A stretch of 59,165 nt of DNA, taken from contig CAMYKD010000006.1 in assembly GCA_947258885.1 (NCBI GenBank), forward strand, positions 1 to 59,165. Direction: 5' to 3'. Origin of the DNA: an uncultured Kiloniellales bacterium. Its GTDB lineage: Bacteria > Pseudomonadota > Alphaproteobacteria > Kiloniellales > JAKSDN01. The notes beneath the pieces are model-generated. The model was not told where the DNA came from, did no database searches, and saw only the letters and a program-made list of their open reading frames with translations. This document shows positions 1-8,510 of the stretch, one piece after another; position 1 is the first letter of the stretch; each line of letters opens with the position of its first letter. A program made the translations under genes and the position numbers.

Positions 1-147
1 CTCGAGAGCGACACCGCGCGTGATGTCGTCCCGGCCGCCGGCCTGGATCAGCGGCTGCAGAGCATCCCAGATCCCGCTCTCCCAGTCGATCAGGGTGCCA
101 TAGCAGTCGAAGGTCAGAGCAGAGAAGTCCGATAGTCTCTTGGCCAT
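1..147 (-). CDS. HAD-superfamily hydrolase, haloacid dehalogenase type II-like (N-terminal part, cut by window edge)
   Basis: The first 49 residues of a minus-strand gene that runs off the left edge, starting at the ATG at 147. Near the N-terminus it reads [12 protein letters not shown]. This is HAD motif I (DxYGT form), whose first Asp is the nucleophile in 2-haloacid dehalogenases and related HAD-IA phosphatases. The Tyr in DCYGT and the following DWE favour the type II haloacid dehalogenase subgroup over generic phosphoglycolate phosphatases. It lies 48 bases downstream of the amidotransferase gene on the same strand, so the two may be co-transcribed. The substrate cannot be told, because the cap and C-terminal core are outside the window. 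Confidence 0.8.
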   Translation of the reverse strand, partial: MAKRLSDFSALTFDCYGTLIDWESGIWDALQPLIQAGGRDDITRGVALE

Positions 148-195
148 GAAGATCATCTCCTGTCGAAGCAAGCCGGGGCTCTGCATGCCCGAGGC

Positions 196-915
196 TCACC
201 CGTCGCCGTCCGGCCGCCCGAACAGCTGTTCCAGGAAGCCGACGAACCAATCGTGCTGCACCGGCTCGTGGGCGGCGGCGTGCGTGTCCTGCTCTTCGCG
301 CGTCTGGACGCCGGGCTCGCCCCAGGGCGCCCAGTCCGCATCCTGCCAGCGCCGGAAGCCCTCGACCGTGACCTCCGGATGGAACTGGAAGGCGAAGACC
401 TTGCCGTTGATGCGGAAGGCCTGAAGGCGGTAGAACTCGCTCCTCGCCAGCAGTTCCGCGCCCTCGGGAAGCGCGAACTCGTGAAAGTGCGCCTGAGTCA
501 CGACAAGGCCCTCGGGAATGACCGCCCGCCCCGCGTCCGTCGGAAAGAGCTCGTAGTAGCCGAACTCGTGCAGCCCGTCCGGACCCGGTCCCACCGCCGC
601 GCCCAGCGCATGGGCGACGACCTGCCCGCCCAGGCAGAGCCCCAGGATCGGGATGTCGCGCCGCAGGCAGCGCTCGACCCAGCGCGCCTCTTCGGCCAGG
701 AAAGGGTGGCGATCGATCTCCGGTATGCCCTGCGGGCCGCCATAGAGGACGGTTCCCGCGACGCCGTCGTCCGGGGCCTCCAGGCTGTCGCCGGCATAGG
801 GCGCGCGCCAGTCCAGCTCGAAGCCCTGCCGGGCGAGCCAAGTCGCGGCGCGGTCGTCGCGGGGCGAGCCTTCGTGCTTGATGAGAACCACGCGCTTGGC
901 TATCGAAACCTCCAT
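196..915 (-). CDS. class I glutamine amidotransferase (GMP-synthase-like GATase1 domain protein)
   Basis: A 239-residue single-domain GATase1 protein. The nucleophile elbow GLCLGGQ places the catalytic Cys at residue 94. The second signature FQFHPE gives the His-Glu pair at about 179 and 181. YGGPQG near residue 58 is the usual oxyanion-side glycine loop. Such stand-alone proteins resemble GMP synthase amidotransferase domains or gamma-glutamyl-type hydrolases; the real acceptor is unknown. The frame stays open far upstream, but the extension is low-complexity Arg-rich and runs towards the next gene. The ATG at 915 is chosen because the conserved fold (VVLIKHEGS) begins a few residues later. 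The C-terminus is followed closely by the HAD gene on the same strand. Confidence 0.85.
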   Translation of the reverse strand: MEVSIAKRVVLIKHEGSPRDDRAATWLARQGFELDWRAPYAGDSLEAPDDGVAGTVLYGGPQGIPEIDRHPFLAEEARWVERCLRRDIPILGLCLGGQVVAHALGAAVGPGPDGLHEFGYYELFPTDAGRAVIPEGLVVTQAHFHEFALPEGAELLARSEFYRLQAFRINGKVFAFQFHPEVTVEGFRRWQDADWAPWGEPGVQTREEQDTHAAAHEPVQHDWFVGFLEQLFGRPDGDG

Positions 916-1025
916 GGACGCGAATGATCGAGGCCCTGAACAAGACGACCAAGTGCCAGTTGGCCGGTCGGGTATCGGCAGAACTCCGTCCGGAGTCAAG
1001 CACCACAGCGCCAGGGTCGACGGGT

Positions 1026-1934
1026 TCAAAGGCTGTCGTGTCCGATGAAGGTCAGCTCGTCGTCGACCCAGCGGAGTTCGAAGAGCAGGGTTCCGGCGCC
1101 CGCGATCCAGTTCGATCCGTCCGTGCAAACCGTGAAGCTCGTCTCGACGAAGACCCTGTCGCCATTCAGACCCCGGAGCTTCAACGAGACGATCTCCTTC
1201 ACGTCCAGGGCGTCGTCGCTTCCGACCAGGGCCCGGTGTTCCCGGTTGTAGGCGCTCAGGGCGTTTCGAATGGCCCGCCTGCTCCGGTCCAGGTAGGCGC
1301 GGACCTCCGCCTCCGACTTCAGAAGCGGTTCGGCGGGCAACCCGCCCGGCTCGTCGAGGGACTCGCCCGTCCGTCGCAAGCGGATCTGCCGGACGTAGCC
1401 CAGGGCGCGCTTCCTGAAATTGCCTTCGCCGGAGGTGTCGCAGTAGATGCCGGTGACGATGCCCTCGTGCGCCGAACGTCCGCCGCGAAGATTGGAAACA
1501 GTCGGTCCGATCGGCCGCCGGAAGGCCAGGCAGGGGTACTCGCCGAGGGTGAGCTCGGCGTAGGTGACGGGATGTTTTCGCTTTGGTTCCAGGGTGTTGC
1601 CGTCCACAGTGTCGCCCAGGATTTCTGCGCCGTCGAAAACTGCGCGGAATCTACCGCTCGGTATATCGTCGACAAAACCGCCGCCCCCGGCTTCCTCGAG
1701 GCCCACGTAACCGGTCGCGAGATCAATGTCCTCGAAAGTCCGGTCGGAGAGCGATCCGCTCGTCACCCGCCCGACCGGATGGAAGGCCGGGGGCAGATGC
1801 AGACGGCTGGTGGAGGGGTCGATCCGGGCCCACTTCGGTTTGCCGATGTTGGCACCGCCGAGATCGTGCCAGCTGCCCTCTTCGGCGGCACAGGCGGCCA
1901 GGACCAATACGGCCATGACCGAAAGGTATCTCAT
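1026..1934 (-). CDS. predicted lipoprotein of unknown function
   Basis: A 302-residue protein that I do not recognise. It starts MRYLSVMAVLVLAAC, a short lipoprotein signal peptide with lipobox LAAC, so it is probably lipid-anchored after signal peptidase II cleavage at Cys15. The rest is soluble, with no further membrane segment. A stretch at about residues 205-245 is helical and charged (LDRSRRAIRNALSAYNREHR). The end is rich in beta-like segments (VFVETSFTVCTDGSNW, LLFELRWVDDELTFIG). The frame continues open upstream through about 1.6 kb antisense to the aminotransferase, but that extension is Arg/Gly/Pro-rich shadow. The signal peptide fixes the start at 1934. It is a single gene with 110 bases to the amidotransferase and 386 bases upstream. 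Confidence 0.75.
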   Translation of the reverse strand: MRYLSVMAVLVLAACAAEEGSWHDLGGANIGKPKWARIDPSTSRLHLPPAFHPVGRVTSGSLSDRTFEDIDLATGYVGLEEAGGGGFVDDIPSGRFRAVFDGAEILGDTVDGNTLEPKRKHPVTYAELTLGEYPCLAFRRPIGPTVSNLRGGRSAHEGIVTGIYCDTSGEGNFRKRALGYVRQIRLRRTGESLDEPGGLPAEPLLKSEAEVRAYLDRSRRAIRNALSAYNREHRALVGSDDALDVKEIVSLKLRGLNGDRVFVETSFTVCTDGSNWIAGAGTLLFELRWVDDELTFIGHDSL

Positions 1935-2320
1935 CCGGGATCTCCCAGACCGAAGGCGTTCGAACGATCGGACAGGCCCGACCCGGACGGCGATAACCGG
2001 CGGAAGATACCGTTTCCGCTCCCCCGGGGTCGACCGGCAAACCGCGACCATCTGGCATCGTAGCGCGCGCCCGCGGAAATACAAAGCGATGTGGGTTTCC
2101 TGGGAATCGGATTCGAGACTAAACGCACCTAGAGAATTCACGGGGCCCTGACGGCCTCGGCTGTCCTCGCCGGCCGCGGCCCGGCGATAATGAAACGAAG
2201 CCCTGTGTGTTTTCAGCGTCTTGCGTGTCTGCCCTTCTCGCCGAACGCCCCGCAACTTATTGAAAATACGCACATTTCTACTGTGCAGGGGCTCGTTTGC
2301 CCGAAAAAGAGCTGGGACGC
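1935..2320. other. intergenic region without a recognisable gene
   Basis: 386 bases between the lipoprotein start and the end of the aminotransferase gene. It holds the expected promoter of the lipoprotein gene. It includes a somewhat AT-richer stretch around 2190-2300, just beyond the aminotransferase stop. I see no tRNA, no strong terminator hairpin with a U-tract, no convincing small ORF with codon bias like its neighbours, and no repeat. Confidence 0.5.
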
Positions 2321-3505
2321 TCAGGGCGCTTCGGCCGCCAGATACGCGATCGCCGCGGTGACCCCGCCCTTGCCGTGGGGCAGGCCGCAGATCTCCAACG
2401 CCGCCTCGACGCTGGCCAGCGCCCCCAGGACCATGGGTTCGTTGATGTCGCCCATGTGGCCGATCCGGAAGGCGCGACCCTGGAGGCGGCCCAGGCCGCC
2501 GCCCAGCGCCACGTCGAAGCGCTCGCGGCAGGTCGTCCGGACCTTGTCGCCGTCGAAGCCCTCGGGCGTCAGGATCGTAGTGACCGACTGGGCGCGCTCT
2601 TCGGGGACGAGCGCGTTGAAGGCCAGCGCCCCGGCCTCGCACCAGACCGCAACCGCCCGGCGCACCGCCTCGGCGAGGCGGGCATGGCGGGCGAACGCGG
2701 CGTCCAGGCCCTCCTCTAGGACCATGTCGATCGCTTCGCGCAGGCCGAAGACCAGGTGCTCGGGCGCCGTGCCGCAGAACCACTTGTAGTGATGCTCCGA
2801 AGAGCGCTCGCGCCAGTCCCAGTAGCGCCGCGGCATGGTCGCGGTCTGCCCGGCCGCGAGCGCCTTCTCGCTGGCCGCCGTGAAGCCGAGGCCGGGCGGC
2901 AGCATCAGGCCCTTCTGCGAGGCGCCGACCGCCACGTCCACCCGCCACTCGTCCATGCGGAAGTCCGTCGTTACCAGCGAGGCAACCGTGTCGACCATCA
3001 GCAGCGCCGGGTGGCCGGCCCGGTCCATGGCAGCGCGCAGCGCCGGGATGTCGCTGGTGACCGAGGTTGCCGTGTCGGTATGCACCGCCAAGACCGCCTT
3101 GATCTCTTGGCCCCGGTCCTCGGCCAAGCGCGCCTCCAGCCGCGCCGGATCGATCGCGTGGCGCCAGTCGCCCGGCAGGTCCTCGGCAAGTAGGCCCAGA
3201 GCTTCGGCCATGTCCTTCCAGGCGGCCGAGAAGTTGCCGGTCTCCGGCACCAGGATGCGCTCGCCGGGCGACAAGGCGTTGGAGAGCGCGGCCTCCCAGG
3301 CGCCATGGCCCGAGGCGGTGTAGAGGAAGACCGGGCCCGCGGTCTTGAAGATTGGACGGAGGTCCTCCAGGCAGGAGCGCGCGGTCTCCAGAAACGCGGG
3401 CCCCGCGAAGTCCACCGGCTGGCGGTGCATGGCGTTCAGGATGCGCTCCGGGATCGGCGTGGGCCCCGGGGTCAAGAGAAAGTTTCGGCCGCGTTTGACC
3501 GTCAT
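2321..3505 (-). CDS. class V aminotransferase, serine/alanine-glyoxylate aminotransferase family
   Basis: A 394-residue PLP enzyme of fold type I. It opens with FLLTPGPTPIPERIL, the typical N-terminal substrate-loop motif of serine- or alanine-glyoxylate aminotransferases. TASGHGAWEAAL (about residue 62) is the cofactor phosphate-binding segment. MVDTVASLVT (about 170) carries the Asp contacting the pyridine nitrogen. GASQKGLM (about 193) holds the Schiff-base Lys. The C-terminal RIGHMGD motif is also family-typical. The likely reaction is Ser or Ala plus glyoxylate to hydroxypyruvate or pyruvate plus Gly. Substrate choice cannot be settled from motifs, and no serine-cycle genes lie nearby. 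Its length matches the family. The ATG at 3505 is the natural start. Confidence 0.85.
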   Translation of the reverse strand: MTVKRGRNFLLTPGPTPIPERILNAMHRQPVDFAGPAFLETARSCLEDLRPIFKTAGPVFLYTASGHGAWEAALSNALSPGERILVPETGNFSAAWKDMAEALGLLAEDLPGDWRHAIDPARLEARLAEDRGQEIKAVLAVHTDTATSVTSDIPALRAAMDRAGHPALLMVDTVASLVTTDFRMDEWRVDVAVGASQKGLMLPPGLGFTAASEKALAAGQTATMPRRYWDWRERSSEHHYKWFCGTAPEHLVFGLREAIDMVLEEGLDAAFARHARLAEAVRRAVAVWCEAGALAFNALVPEERAQSVTTILTPEGFDGDKVRTTCRERFDVALGGGLGRLQGRAFRIGHMGDINEPMVLGALASVEAALEICGLPHGKGGVTAAIAYLAAEAP

Positions 3506-3618
3506 GGCAGCATGCAGGTCTTTCTATGAGCGGGGTTCCGGCGAAGCGCCATGGGTAGCAGACCGCACGGTCAGCCGACAACGGAAAGATGGCGCCGCGT
3601 CGGGCGCCGACGGTCTCG

Positions 3619-4299
3619 TCATCTGAGGAGCCGGATCCAGCGCCACAGGTTGAGGAGAGAGGCGAGCGAGGAGGCGACGTAGGTCAGCGCGCAGGCCTTG
3701 AGGATCCGGCGCGCCGCCGGCAGGTCGGCCTTGGGCAGATAGCCGCCCTTGTCGAGGATCGGCAGGGCACGGTTGAAGCTGGCGTCGAACTCGACCGGCA
3801 GGGTGACCGCGTGGACCAGGACCGAAATCGACATGACCAGGATGCCGGCGCCGAGCTCGAGCACGATGATCGCCGGCGAGCGGGTGAGCGCGCCCAAGAG
3901 CGGCGTGGCCAGGAGGATCATGGAGCCGGCGCGTTCGAAGACCTGGGTCGACTTGACGAGCCGTGTGCGGGTCCCGAGCGGCGGGTACCTGTCGCTGTCC
4001 TGCAGGGCATGACCGACCTCGTGGGCCGCGACCGCCACGGCGGTCAGCGAGCGGCCGCCAAGGTTCTCGCGAGTCAGGCGCACGGCCTTGTCGCTCGGGT
4101 CGTAGTGGTCGCCCTCGTCCGTCGCCTCGACCTTGACGGCCTGGAGTCCGGACTCGTCCAGCAGATGGCGCGCCAGCTCGCCGCCGGTGCCCGGAAAGTC
4201 CGGCCGGTCGTCGCCGTGCCAGGCCAGGATTCCGCGGGCCCAGAGGGTCGGGCCGAAGACGAGGGCGAGAACGGCAATTCCGCCGAGGATATAGATCAT
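3619..4299 (-). CDS. YugP-like putative neutral zinc metallopeptidase, membrane-anchored
   Basis: A 226-residue protein of the YugP/zinc metallopeptidase family. An N-terminal membrane helix ([18 protein letters not shown]) is followed by the zinc protease motif HEVGH at residues 93-97. Two hydrophobic segments follow ([14 protein letters not shown] and [24 protein letters not shown], about residues 120-165). The protein ends with a further hydrophobic stretch. The family is widespread but poorly characterised; proteolysis at the membrane is inferred from HExxH. The start at the ATG at 4299 leaves the first helix intact; a 17-residue Arg-rich extension to 4350 is possible but unlikely. It is divergent from ahcY with about 170 bases between the starts. 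Confidence 0.85.
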   Translation of the reverse strand: MIYILGGIAVLALVFGPTLWARGILAWHGDDRPDFPGTGGELARHLLDESGLQAVKVEATDEGDHYDPSDKAVRLTRENLGGRSLTAVAVAAHEVGHALQDSDRYPPLGTRTRLVKSTQVFERAGSMILLATPLLGALTRSPAIIVLELGAGILVMSISVLVHAVTLPVEFDASFNRALPILDKGGYLPKADLPAARRILKACALTYVASSLASLLNLWRWIRLLR

Positions 4300-4470
4300 G
4301 GCCGCGATCCTAGCATGCCTGCGCCGGGCGGTCCCGGGCCGGCCGGTCATGTTGGCAGGCGAACATTAACGGCCTGTTTGCGCCTTTGCGCCATTGTCCC
4401 CGGCTGCCCTTGCGGGCGCCTGCCGCGCCTGTTACATGAGCCACCGGATTCAAGCCGCGAGGGGTTCCAG

Positions 4471-5871
4471 ATGACGGAGTTCACCGACTACAAGGTCGCC
4501 GACATTGGGTTGGCCGACTGGGGGCGCAAGGAGATCGACCTCGCCGAGACCGAGATGCCGGGCCTCATGGCCCTGCGCACCGAATACGGCGCCAAAAAGC
4601 CGCTGAAGGGCGCGCGCGTGGCGGGATCCCTGCACATGACGATCCAGACCGCGGTGCTGATCGAGACGCTGCAGGCCTTGGGCGCCGAGGTGCGCTGGGC
4701 GTCCTGCAACATCTACTCGACCCAGGACCACGCGGCGGCGGCCATCGCCGCCGCCGGCACGCCGGTTTTCGCCTACAAGGGCGAGAGTCTGGCGGAGTAC
4801 TGGGACTACAGCCATCGCATCTTCGAATGGGCCGACGGCGGCGCGCCCAACATGATCCTCGACGACGGCGGCGACGCGACGCTGCTGATCCACCTCGGCA
4901 TCAAGGCGGCGCAGGACGCCTCGGTCCTCGCCAAGCCCGGCAGCGAGGAGGAGGAGGCGCTGTTCGCCGCTATCGAGAAGCGGCTCGCGGAGAAACCGGG
5001 CTGGTATGCCGAGGTCGGCGCCAGCATCCGCGGCGTGACCGAAGAGACCACGACAGGCGTCCATCGCCTCTACGAGATGGCGAAGGACGGGTCGTTGCTG
5101 TTCCCGGCTATCAACGTCAACGACTCGGTGACCAAGTCCAAGTTCGACAACAAGTACGGCTGCCGCGAGAGCCTGGTCGACGGCATCCGCCGGGGCACCG
5201 ACGTCATGCTGGCGGGCAAGGTGGCGGTGGTCGCGGGCTATGGCGACGTCGGCAAGGGTTCGGCGGACTCCCTGCGCAACGCCGGCTGCCGGGTGATGGT
5301 CACCGAGGCCGACCCGATCTGCGCGCTGCAGGCGGCCATGGAGGCCTACGAGGTCGTGACCATGGAGGAAGCGGCGCCGCGGGCGGACGTCTTCGTGACC
5401 GCGACGGGCAACGTGGACGTGATCACGATCGACCACATGCGCGCCATGAAGGACCGGGCCATCGTCTGCAACATCGGCCACTTCGACAACGAGATCCAGG
5501 TCGAGGCGCTCAGGAACTTCAAGTGGACCAACATCAAGCCGCAGGTCGACGAGATCGCGTTCCCCGACGGCAAGCGCATCATCCTGCTCTCCGAGGGGCG
5601 GCTGGTGAACCTGGGCAACGCCATGGGCCATCCGAGCTTCGTCATGAGTGCCTCCTTCACCAACCAGGTGCTGGCGCAGATCGAGTTGTGGGCCAACCCC
5701 GGCAAGTACGAGCGCAAGGTCTACGTGCTGCCCAAGCACCTGGACGAGAAGGTCGCCGCGCTGCACCTCGAGAAGGTCGGCGCCCACCTGACCACGCTCA
5801 GTCGTAGGCAGGCCGACTATATCGGCGTGCCGGTCGAGGGGCCCTTCAAGCCGGACCCCTACCGCTATTGA
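4471..5871 (+). CDS. ahcY: adenosylhomocysteinase
   Basis: A 466-residue S-adenosylhomocysteine hydrolase, which reversibly splits SAH into adenosine and homocysteine and relieves product inhibition of methyltransferases. Visible motifs are [16 protein letters not shown] at the N-terminal substrate site, [28 protein letters not shown] carrying the active-site Lys, and [12 protein letters not shown], the NAD-binding glycine loop. The C-terminus KPDPYRY is the family-typical tail with the Lys/Tyr that reach the neighbouring subunit. An insertion around residues 150-190 is usual for bacterial and plant forms. The frame is open far upstream, but homology starts at [12 protein letters not shown]. 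The ATG at 4471 is preceded by GAGGGGTT. It lies upstream of divL, an arrangement common in alphaproteobacteria. Confidence 0.97.
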   Translation: MTEFTDYKVADIGLADWGRKEIDLAETEMPGLMALRTEYGAKKPLKGARVAGSLHMTIQTAVLIETLQALGAEVRWASCNIYSTQDHAAAAIAAAGTPVFAYKGESLAEYWDYSHRIFEWADGGAPNMILDDGGDATLLIHLGIKAAQDASVLAKPGSEEEEALFAAIEKRLAEKPGWYAEVGASIRGVTEETTTGVHRLYEMAKDGSLLFPAINVNDSVTKSKFDNKYGCRESLVDGIRRGTDVMLAGKVAVVAGYGDVGKGSADSLRNAGCRVMVTEADPICALQAAMEAYEVVTMEEAAPRADVFVTATGNVDVITIDHMRAMKDRAIVCNIGHFDNEIQVEALRNFKWTNIKPQVDEIAFPDGKRIILLSEGRLVNLGNAMGHPSFVMSASFTNQVLAQIELWANPGKYERKVYVLPKHLDEKVAALHLEKVGAHLTTLSRRQADYIGVPVEGPFKPDPYRY

Positions 5872-5903
5872 GCGGGTCGGGCCTAAGACCTGGGGTAATT
5901 CCG

Positions 5904-5930
5904 CCCGGCACTACTAGGTCTTGTGCCGGG
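5904..5930 (+). terminator. hairpin after ahcY, possible terminator
   Basis: An 8-bp perfect stem, CCCGGCAC (5904-5911) with GTGCCGGG (5923-5930), and an 11-base loop, 32 bases past the ahcY stop. It is followed by TGCGGTCTTTG, not a clean U-run. It may terminate weakly or only protect the ahcY 3' end before divL. Confidence 0.4.
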
Positions 5931-6048
5931 TGCGGTCTTTGTCCTAAGATCGGCCCCCTTGTGGCGTGGACAGAAGGGACCGCTCACCGGTGGCGGACTG
6001 CTTGCCCATGCGGCCCCGGCCCGGGGCCCGCCGCGGCCCCCAGGGGGC

Positions 6049-8490
6049 ATGGACGTGAGTTCTGACCTCGGCCTCATCCTGATCGTTCTGGCCGCTCTGG
6101 CCGTGGCCGGCGCGTGCGGTTTCCTCGCCTTTCACGATCGGCGCCGTTCGATCGAGACCGCGCGCGCCGCGGCGCGCGCGGCCGAGGCGCAAGCTGTGCT
6201 GGCGGTGGCGCCGGTCGGCTGCTTCACCTCGGCTCGGGACGCCGGCCCTGCGCACTGCTCCTCCTGGCTGGTCGATGCCCTGGCGCTTGGCGAGGCGCCC
6301 GGCGACGTCGCCGCCGTTCTGGCCGCCCTGGCCGAGGCCGACGGCGCGCGACTGGCCGCCGCGGTCGAGCGGCTGCGCGCCGGTGGCGGCGGCTTCACGC
6401 TGACTGTGCAGCGCAGGGACGGCGCCCGGGACCTCGAGGTCACCGGCACCTGGACCGCGGGTTCGGACGGTGCCGCCGGGGAGGTGCTGTGGTTCACCGA
6501 CGTAACGGCGCGGACCCGGGCGTTGGCGGCCGCGGAAGCAGCGCGGGACGCCCACGCCCGCCTACTCGACGCCCTGCCCCTGCCGGTCTGGCGCCGCGGC
6601 ACGGACCTGTCTCTGGTGTACTGCAACTTGGCCTATGCGCGGGCCGTCGACCGGGACCGCGACGAGGCTATCGCCAGCGGCATCGAGCTGCCCGGCACGG
6701 CCTTGGCCGAGGCCAGTCGCGGCCTTGCCCGGCGCGCCCTGGAGACCGGCACCGGCAATACCGAGAACCATCACGTCGTCGTGGCCGGCGAGCGGCGCCT
6801 GCTGGAGCTGTCCGAACAGCCCTTGGCCGACGGCACGGCGGGCTGCGCCTTCGACCAGACCGCGGCCGAGGACCTTCAAGGCGAGCTCAGGCGGCACATC
6901 GACGCGCACGCCGAGATCCTCGAGACGCTGGGCAGCGCGATCGCCATCTACGGCCCGGACATGCGGCTCAAGTTCTTCAACAGCGCCTATGCGCAGCTCT
7001 GGCGGGCCGACGAGAACGTCCTGGCCGAGGAGCCGCACCATAACGACGTGATGGAAATGATGCGCGAGCGCCGGCGCCTGCCCGAGCAGCCGGACTTCCC
7101 CGCCTACAAGGCCGAGCGCCTGCGTCTCTACAGCACCTTGATCGAGCCGCTGGAGGAACTGATGCACCTTCCCGACGGCTCGACCTTGCGCATGACCGCG
7201 ACGCCGCACCCCTTCGGCGGGGTTCTGTTCGCCTACGAGGACGTCACCGACCGCCTGGCCCTGGAGCGGTCGTACAATACGCTGATCGCGGTTCAGCGCG
7301 AGACCCTCGACAACCTCTACGAAGGGGTCGCCGTCTACGGAGTCGACGGGCGTCTCAAGCTCCACAACCCGGCCTTCGCGCGCATCTGGAAGCTGCCCGA
7401 AGCGCTGCTCGAAGCCGAACCCCACGCCCGCGACGTGGTGGCCAAGTTCCGCAGCTTCTTCGACGTGCCCGACGACGATTGGCCCGACTTCATCGAGCGA
7501 AGCGTCACCCAGATCACCGAGCCCGGCACGCACGACGGCCGCCAGGAGCGCGCCGACGGTTCGGTCGTCGATTGGGCACAGGTGCCGCTGCCCGACGGCG
7601 CCTCGCTGTTCACCTTCCTCGACGTCACCGATTCGATCCGGGTCGAGCGCGCGCTGCGCGAGCGCAACGAGGCGCTGGAGACCACGGACCGGCTGAAGTC
7701 CGAGTTCCTGGCTAACATCTCCTACGAGCTGCGCACGCCGCTCAACGCCATCGTCGGCTTCGCCGAGATCCTCGAGAACAAGTTCTTCGGCGAGTTGAAC
7801 GAGCGCCAGCTCGAGTATAGCCGGGCGATCGTCGAATCCTCGCAGCGGCTGCTGGCGCTGATCAACGACATCCTGGATTTGGCCACCATCGAAGCGGGCT
7901 ACCTGCGCCTCGACGTGGCGCCGGTCGACCTGAAGGGTGTGCTCGATGCGATCCACACCCTGGGGCACGAGCGGGCGCGCAGCCGCGGCGCGATCCACAC
8001 CCTGGGGCACGAGCGGGCGCGCAGCCGCGGCATCGAGCTACAGCTCGACTGTCCCAAGAACGTCGGACGTCTCATGGCCGACGAGCGGCGCCTTAAGCAG
8101 GCGCTCTACAACCTGCTGTCCAATTCCCTCAAGTTCACGCCCGAGGGCGGCAAGGTCGTGATCGCGGTGCGCCGCAAGGGCAAGGAGATGCAGCTGTCGG
8201 TCACCGACACCGGGATCGGCATTCCACCGGAACAGCAGGCACAGGTCTTCGACAAGTTCGAACGCGGCGTCGGCCAGGGCCGACAGGCGGGCGCCGGACT
8301 CGGCCTGTCGCTGGTCAAGAGCCTCATCGAGCTGCACCATGGCTGGGTCGAGCTCGAATCGGCGCCGGACAGCGGCACCCGGGTGATCTGCCACCTGCCG
8401 ATCGAGCAGCCGGTGGAGCCCGTGCCCGATGTGGCGGCGGAGGCGATAGCGTTGGCGGCCGAGGGCGACGCCCCGGCCGCCGAGGCCTGA
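6049..8490 (+). CDS. divL: DivL-like PAS sensor 'histidine kinase' with Tyr in the H-box
   Basis: An 813-residue membrane-anchored cell-cycle signalling protein. One N-terminal transmembrane helix (about 7-25) is followed by about four PAS-like modules (near 45-150, 165-265, 285-400 and 410-530). Then come a DHp dimerisation helix pair (540-615) and a HATPase_c domain with NLLSNSLKF, DTGIGIPPEQ and GAGLGLSL. The phospho-acceptor position of the H-box reads SYELRTPLN: Tyr559 replaces His. This is the hallmark of Caulobacter DivL, which controls CckA rather than acting as an ordinary kinase. Neighbourhood (ahcY upstream, tsaE-amgK-murU downstream) agrees with alphaproteobacterial divL loci. A perfect 42-bp tandem duplication (7948-8031) adds 14 residues where the catalytic domain begins. 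The start at 6049 follows CAGGGGGC and directly precedes the TM helix; a 42-residue Pro-rich extension is rejected. Confidence 0.85.
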   Translation: MDVSSDLGLILIVLAALAVAGACGFLAFHDRRRSIETARAAARAAEAQAVLAVAPVGCFTSARDAGPAHCSSWLVDALALGEAPGDVAAVLAALAEADGARLAAAVERLRAGGGGFTLTVQRRDGARDLEVTGTWTAGSDGAAGEVLWFTDVTARTRALAAAEAARDAHARLLDALPLPVWRRGTDLSLVYCNLAYARAVDRDRDEAIASGIELPGTALAEASRGLARRALETGTGNTENHHVVVAGERRLLELSEQPLADGTAGCAFDQTAAEDLQGELRRHIDAHAEILETLGSAIAIYGPDMRLKFFNSAYAQLWRADENVLAEEPHHNDVMEMMRERRRLPEQPDFPAYKAERLRLYSTLIEPLEELMHLPDGSTLRMTATPHPFGGVLFAYEDVTDRLALERSYNTLIAVQRETLDNLYEGVAVYGVDGRLKLHNPAFARIWKLPEALLEAEPHARDVVAKFRSFFDVPDDDWPDFIERSVTQITEPGTHDGRQERADGSVVDWAQVPLPDGASLFTFLDVTDSIRVERALRERNEALETTDRLKSEFLANISYELRTPLNAIVGFAEILENKFFGELNERQLEYSRAIVESSQRLLALINDILDLATIEAGYLRLDVAPVDLKGVLDAIHTLGHERARSRGAIHTLGHERARSRGIELQLDCPKNVGRLMADERRLKQALYNLLSNSLKFTPEGGKVVIAVRRKGKEMQLSVTDTGIGIPPEQQAQVFDKFERGVGQGRQAGAGLGLSLVKSLIELHHGWVELESAPDSGTRVICHLPIEQPVEPVPDVAAEAIALAAEGDAPAAEA
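7948..8031 (+). repeat. perfect 42-bp tandem duplication inside divL
   Basis: Bases 7948-7989 and 7990-8031 are identical. Each unit encodes the 14 residues AIHTLGHERARSRG, so the reading frame is kept. Relatives normally have a single segment of the form 'V..L..ERAR.KGI.L' here, at the start of the ATPase domain. Zero mismatches, including third codon positions, mean the event is very recent, a phase-variable state, or an assembly error. Confidence 0.95.
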
Positions 8491-8510
8491 ACCGGTCCGG
8501 TTGCCGCGCC

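Noticed and set aside
1935-3581. Extension of the lipoprotein frame through the aminotransferase (851 codons in all)
   Set aside because: The lipobox signal peptide at 1934 is a convincing start. The extension is Arg/Gly/Pro-rich, in another frame of the same strand as a real gene.
4300-4470. Possible SAH riboswitch before ahcY
   Set aside because: SAH riboswitches often precede ahcY, but the conserved core (GAGGAGCGCUGC-like, then GGCAACG) is not present in these 171 bases. The hairpins seen are only GC-rich pairs.
4450-5787. Long minus-strand frame of 445 codons opposite ahcY
   Set aside because: Low-complexity Val/Asp/Arg/Leu composition, entirely antisense to a strongly recognised ahcY. 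A result of high GC at third positions.
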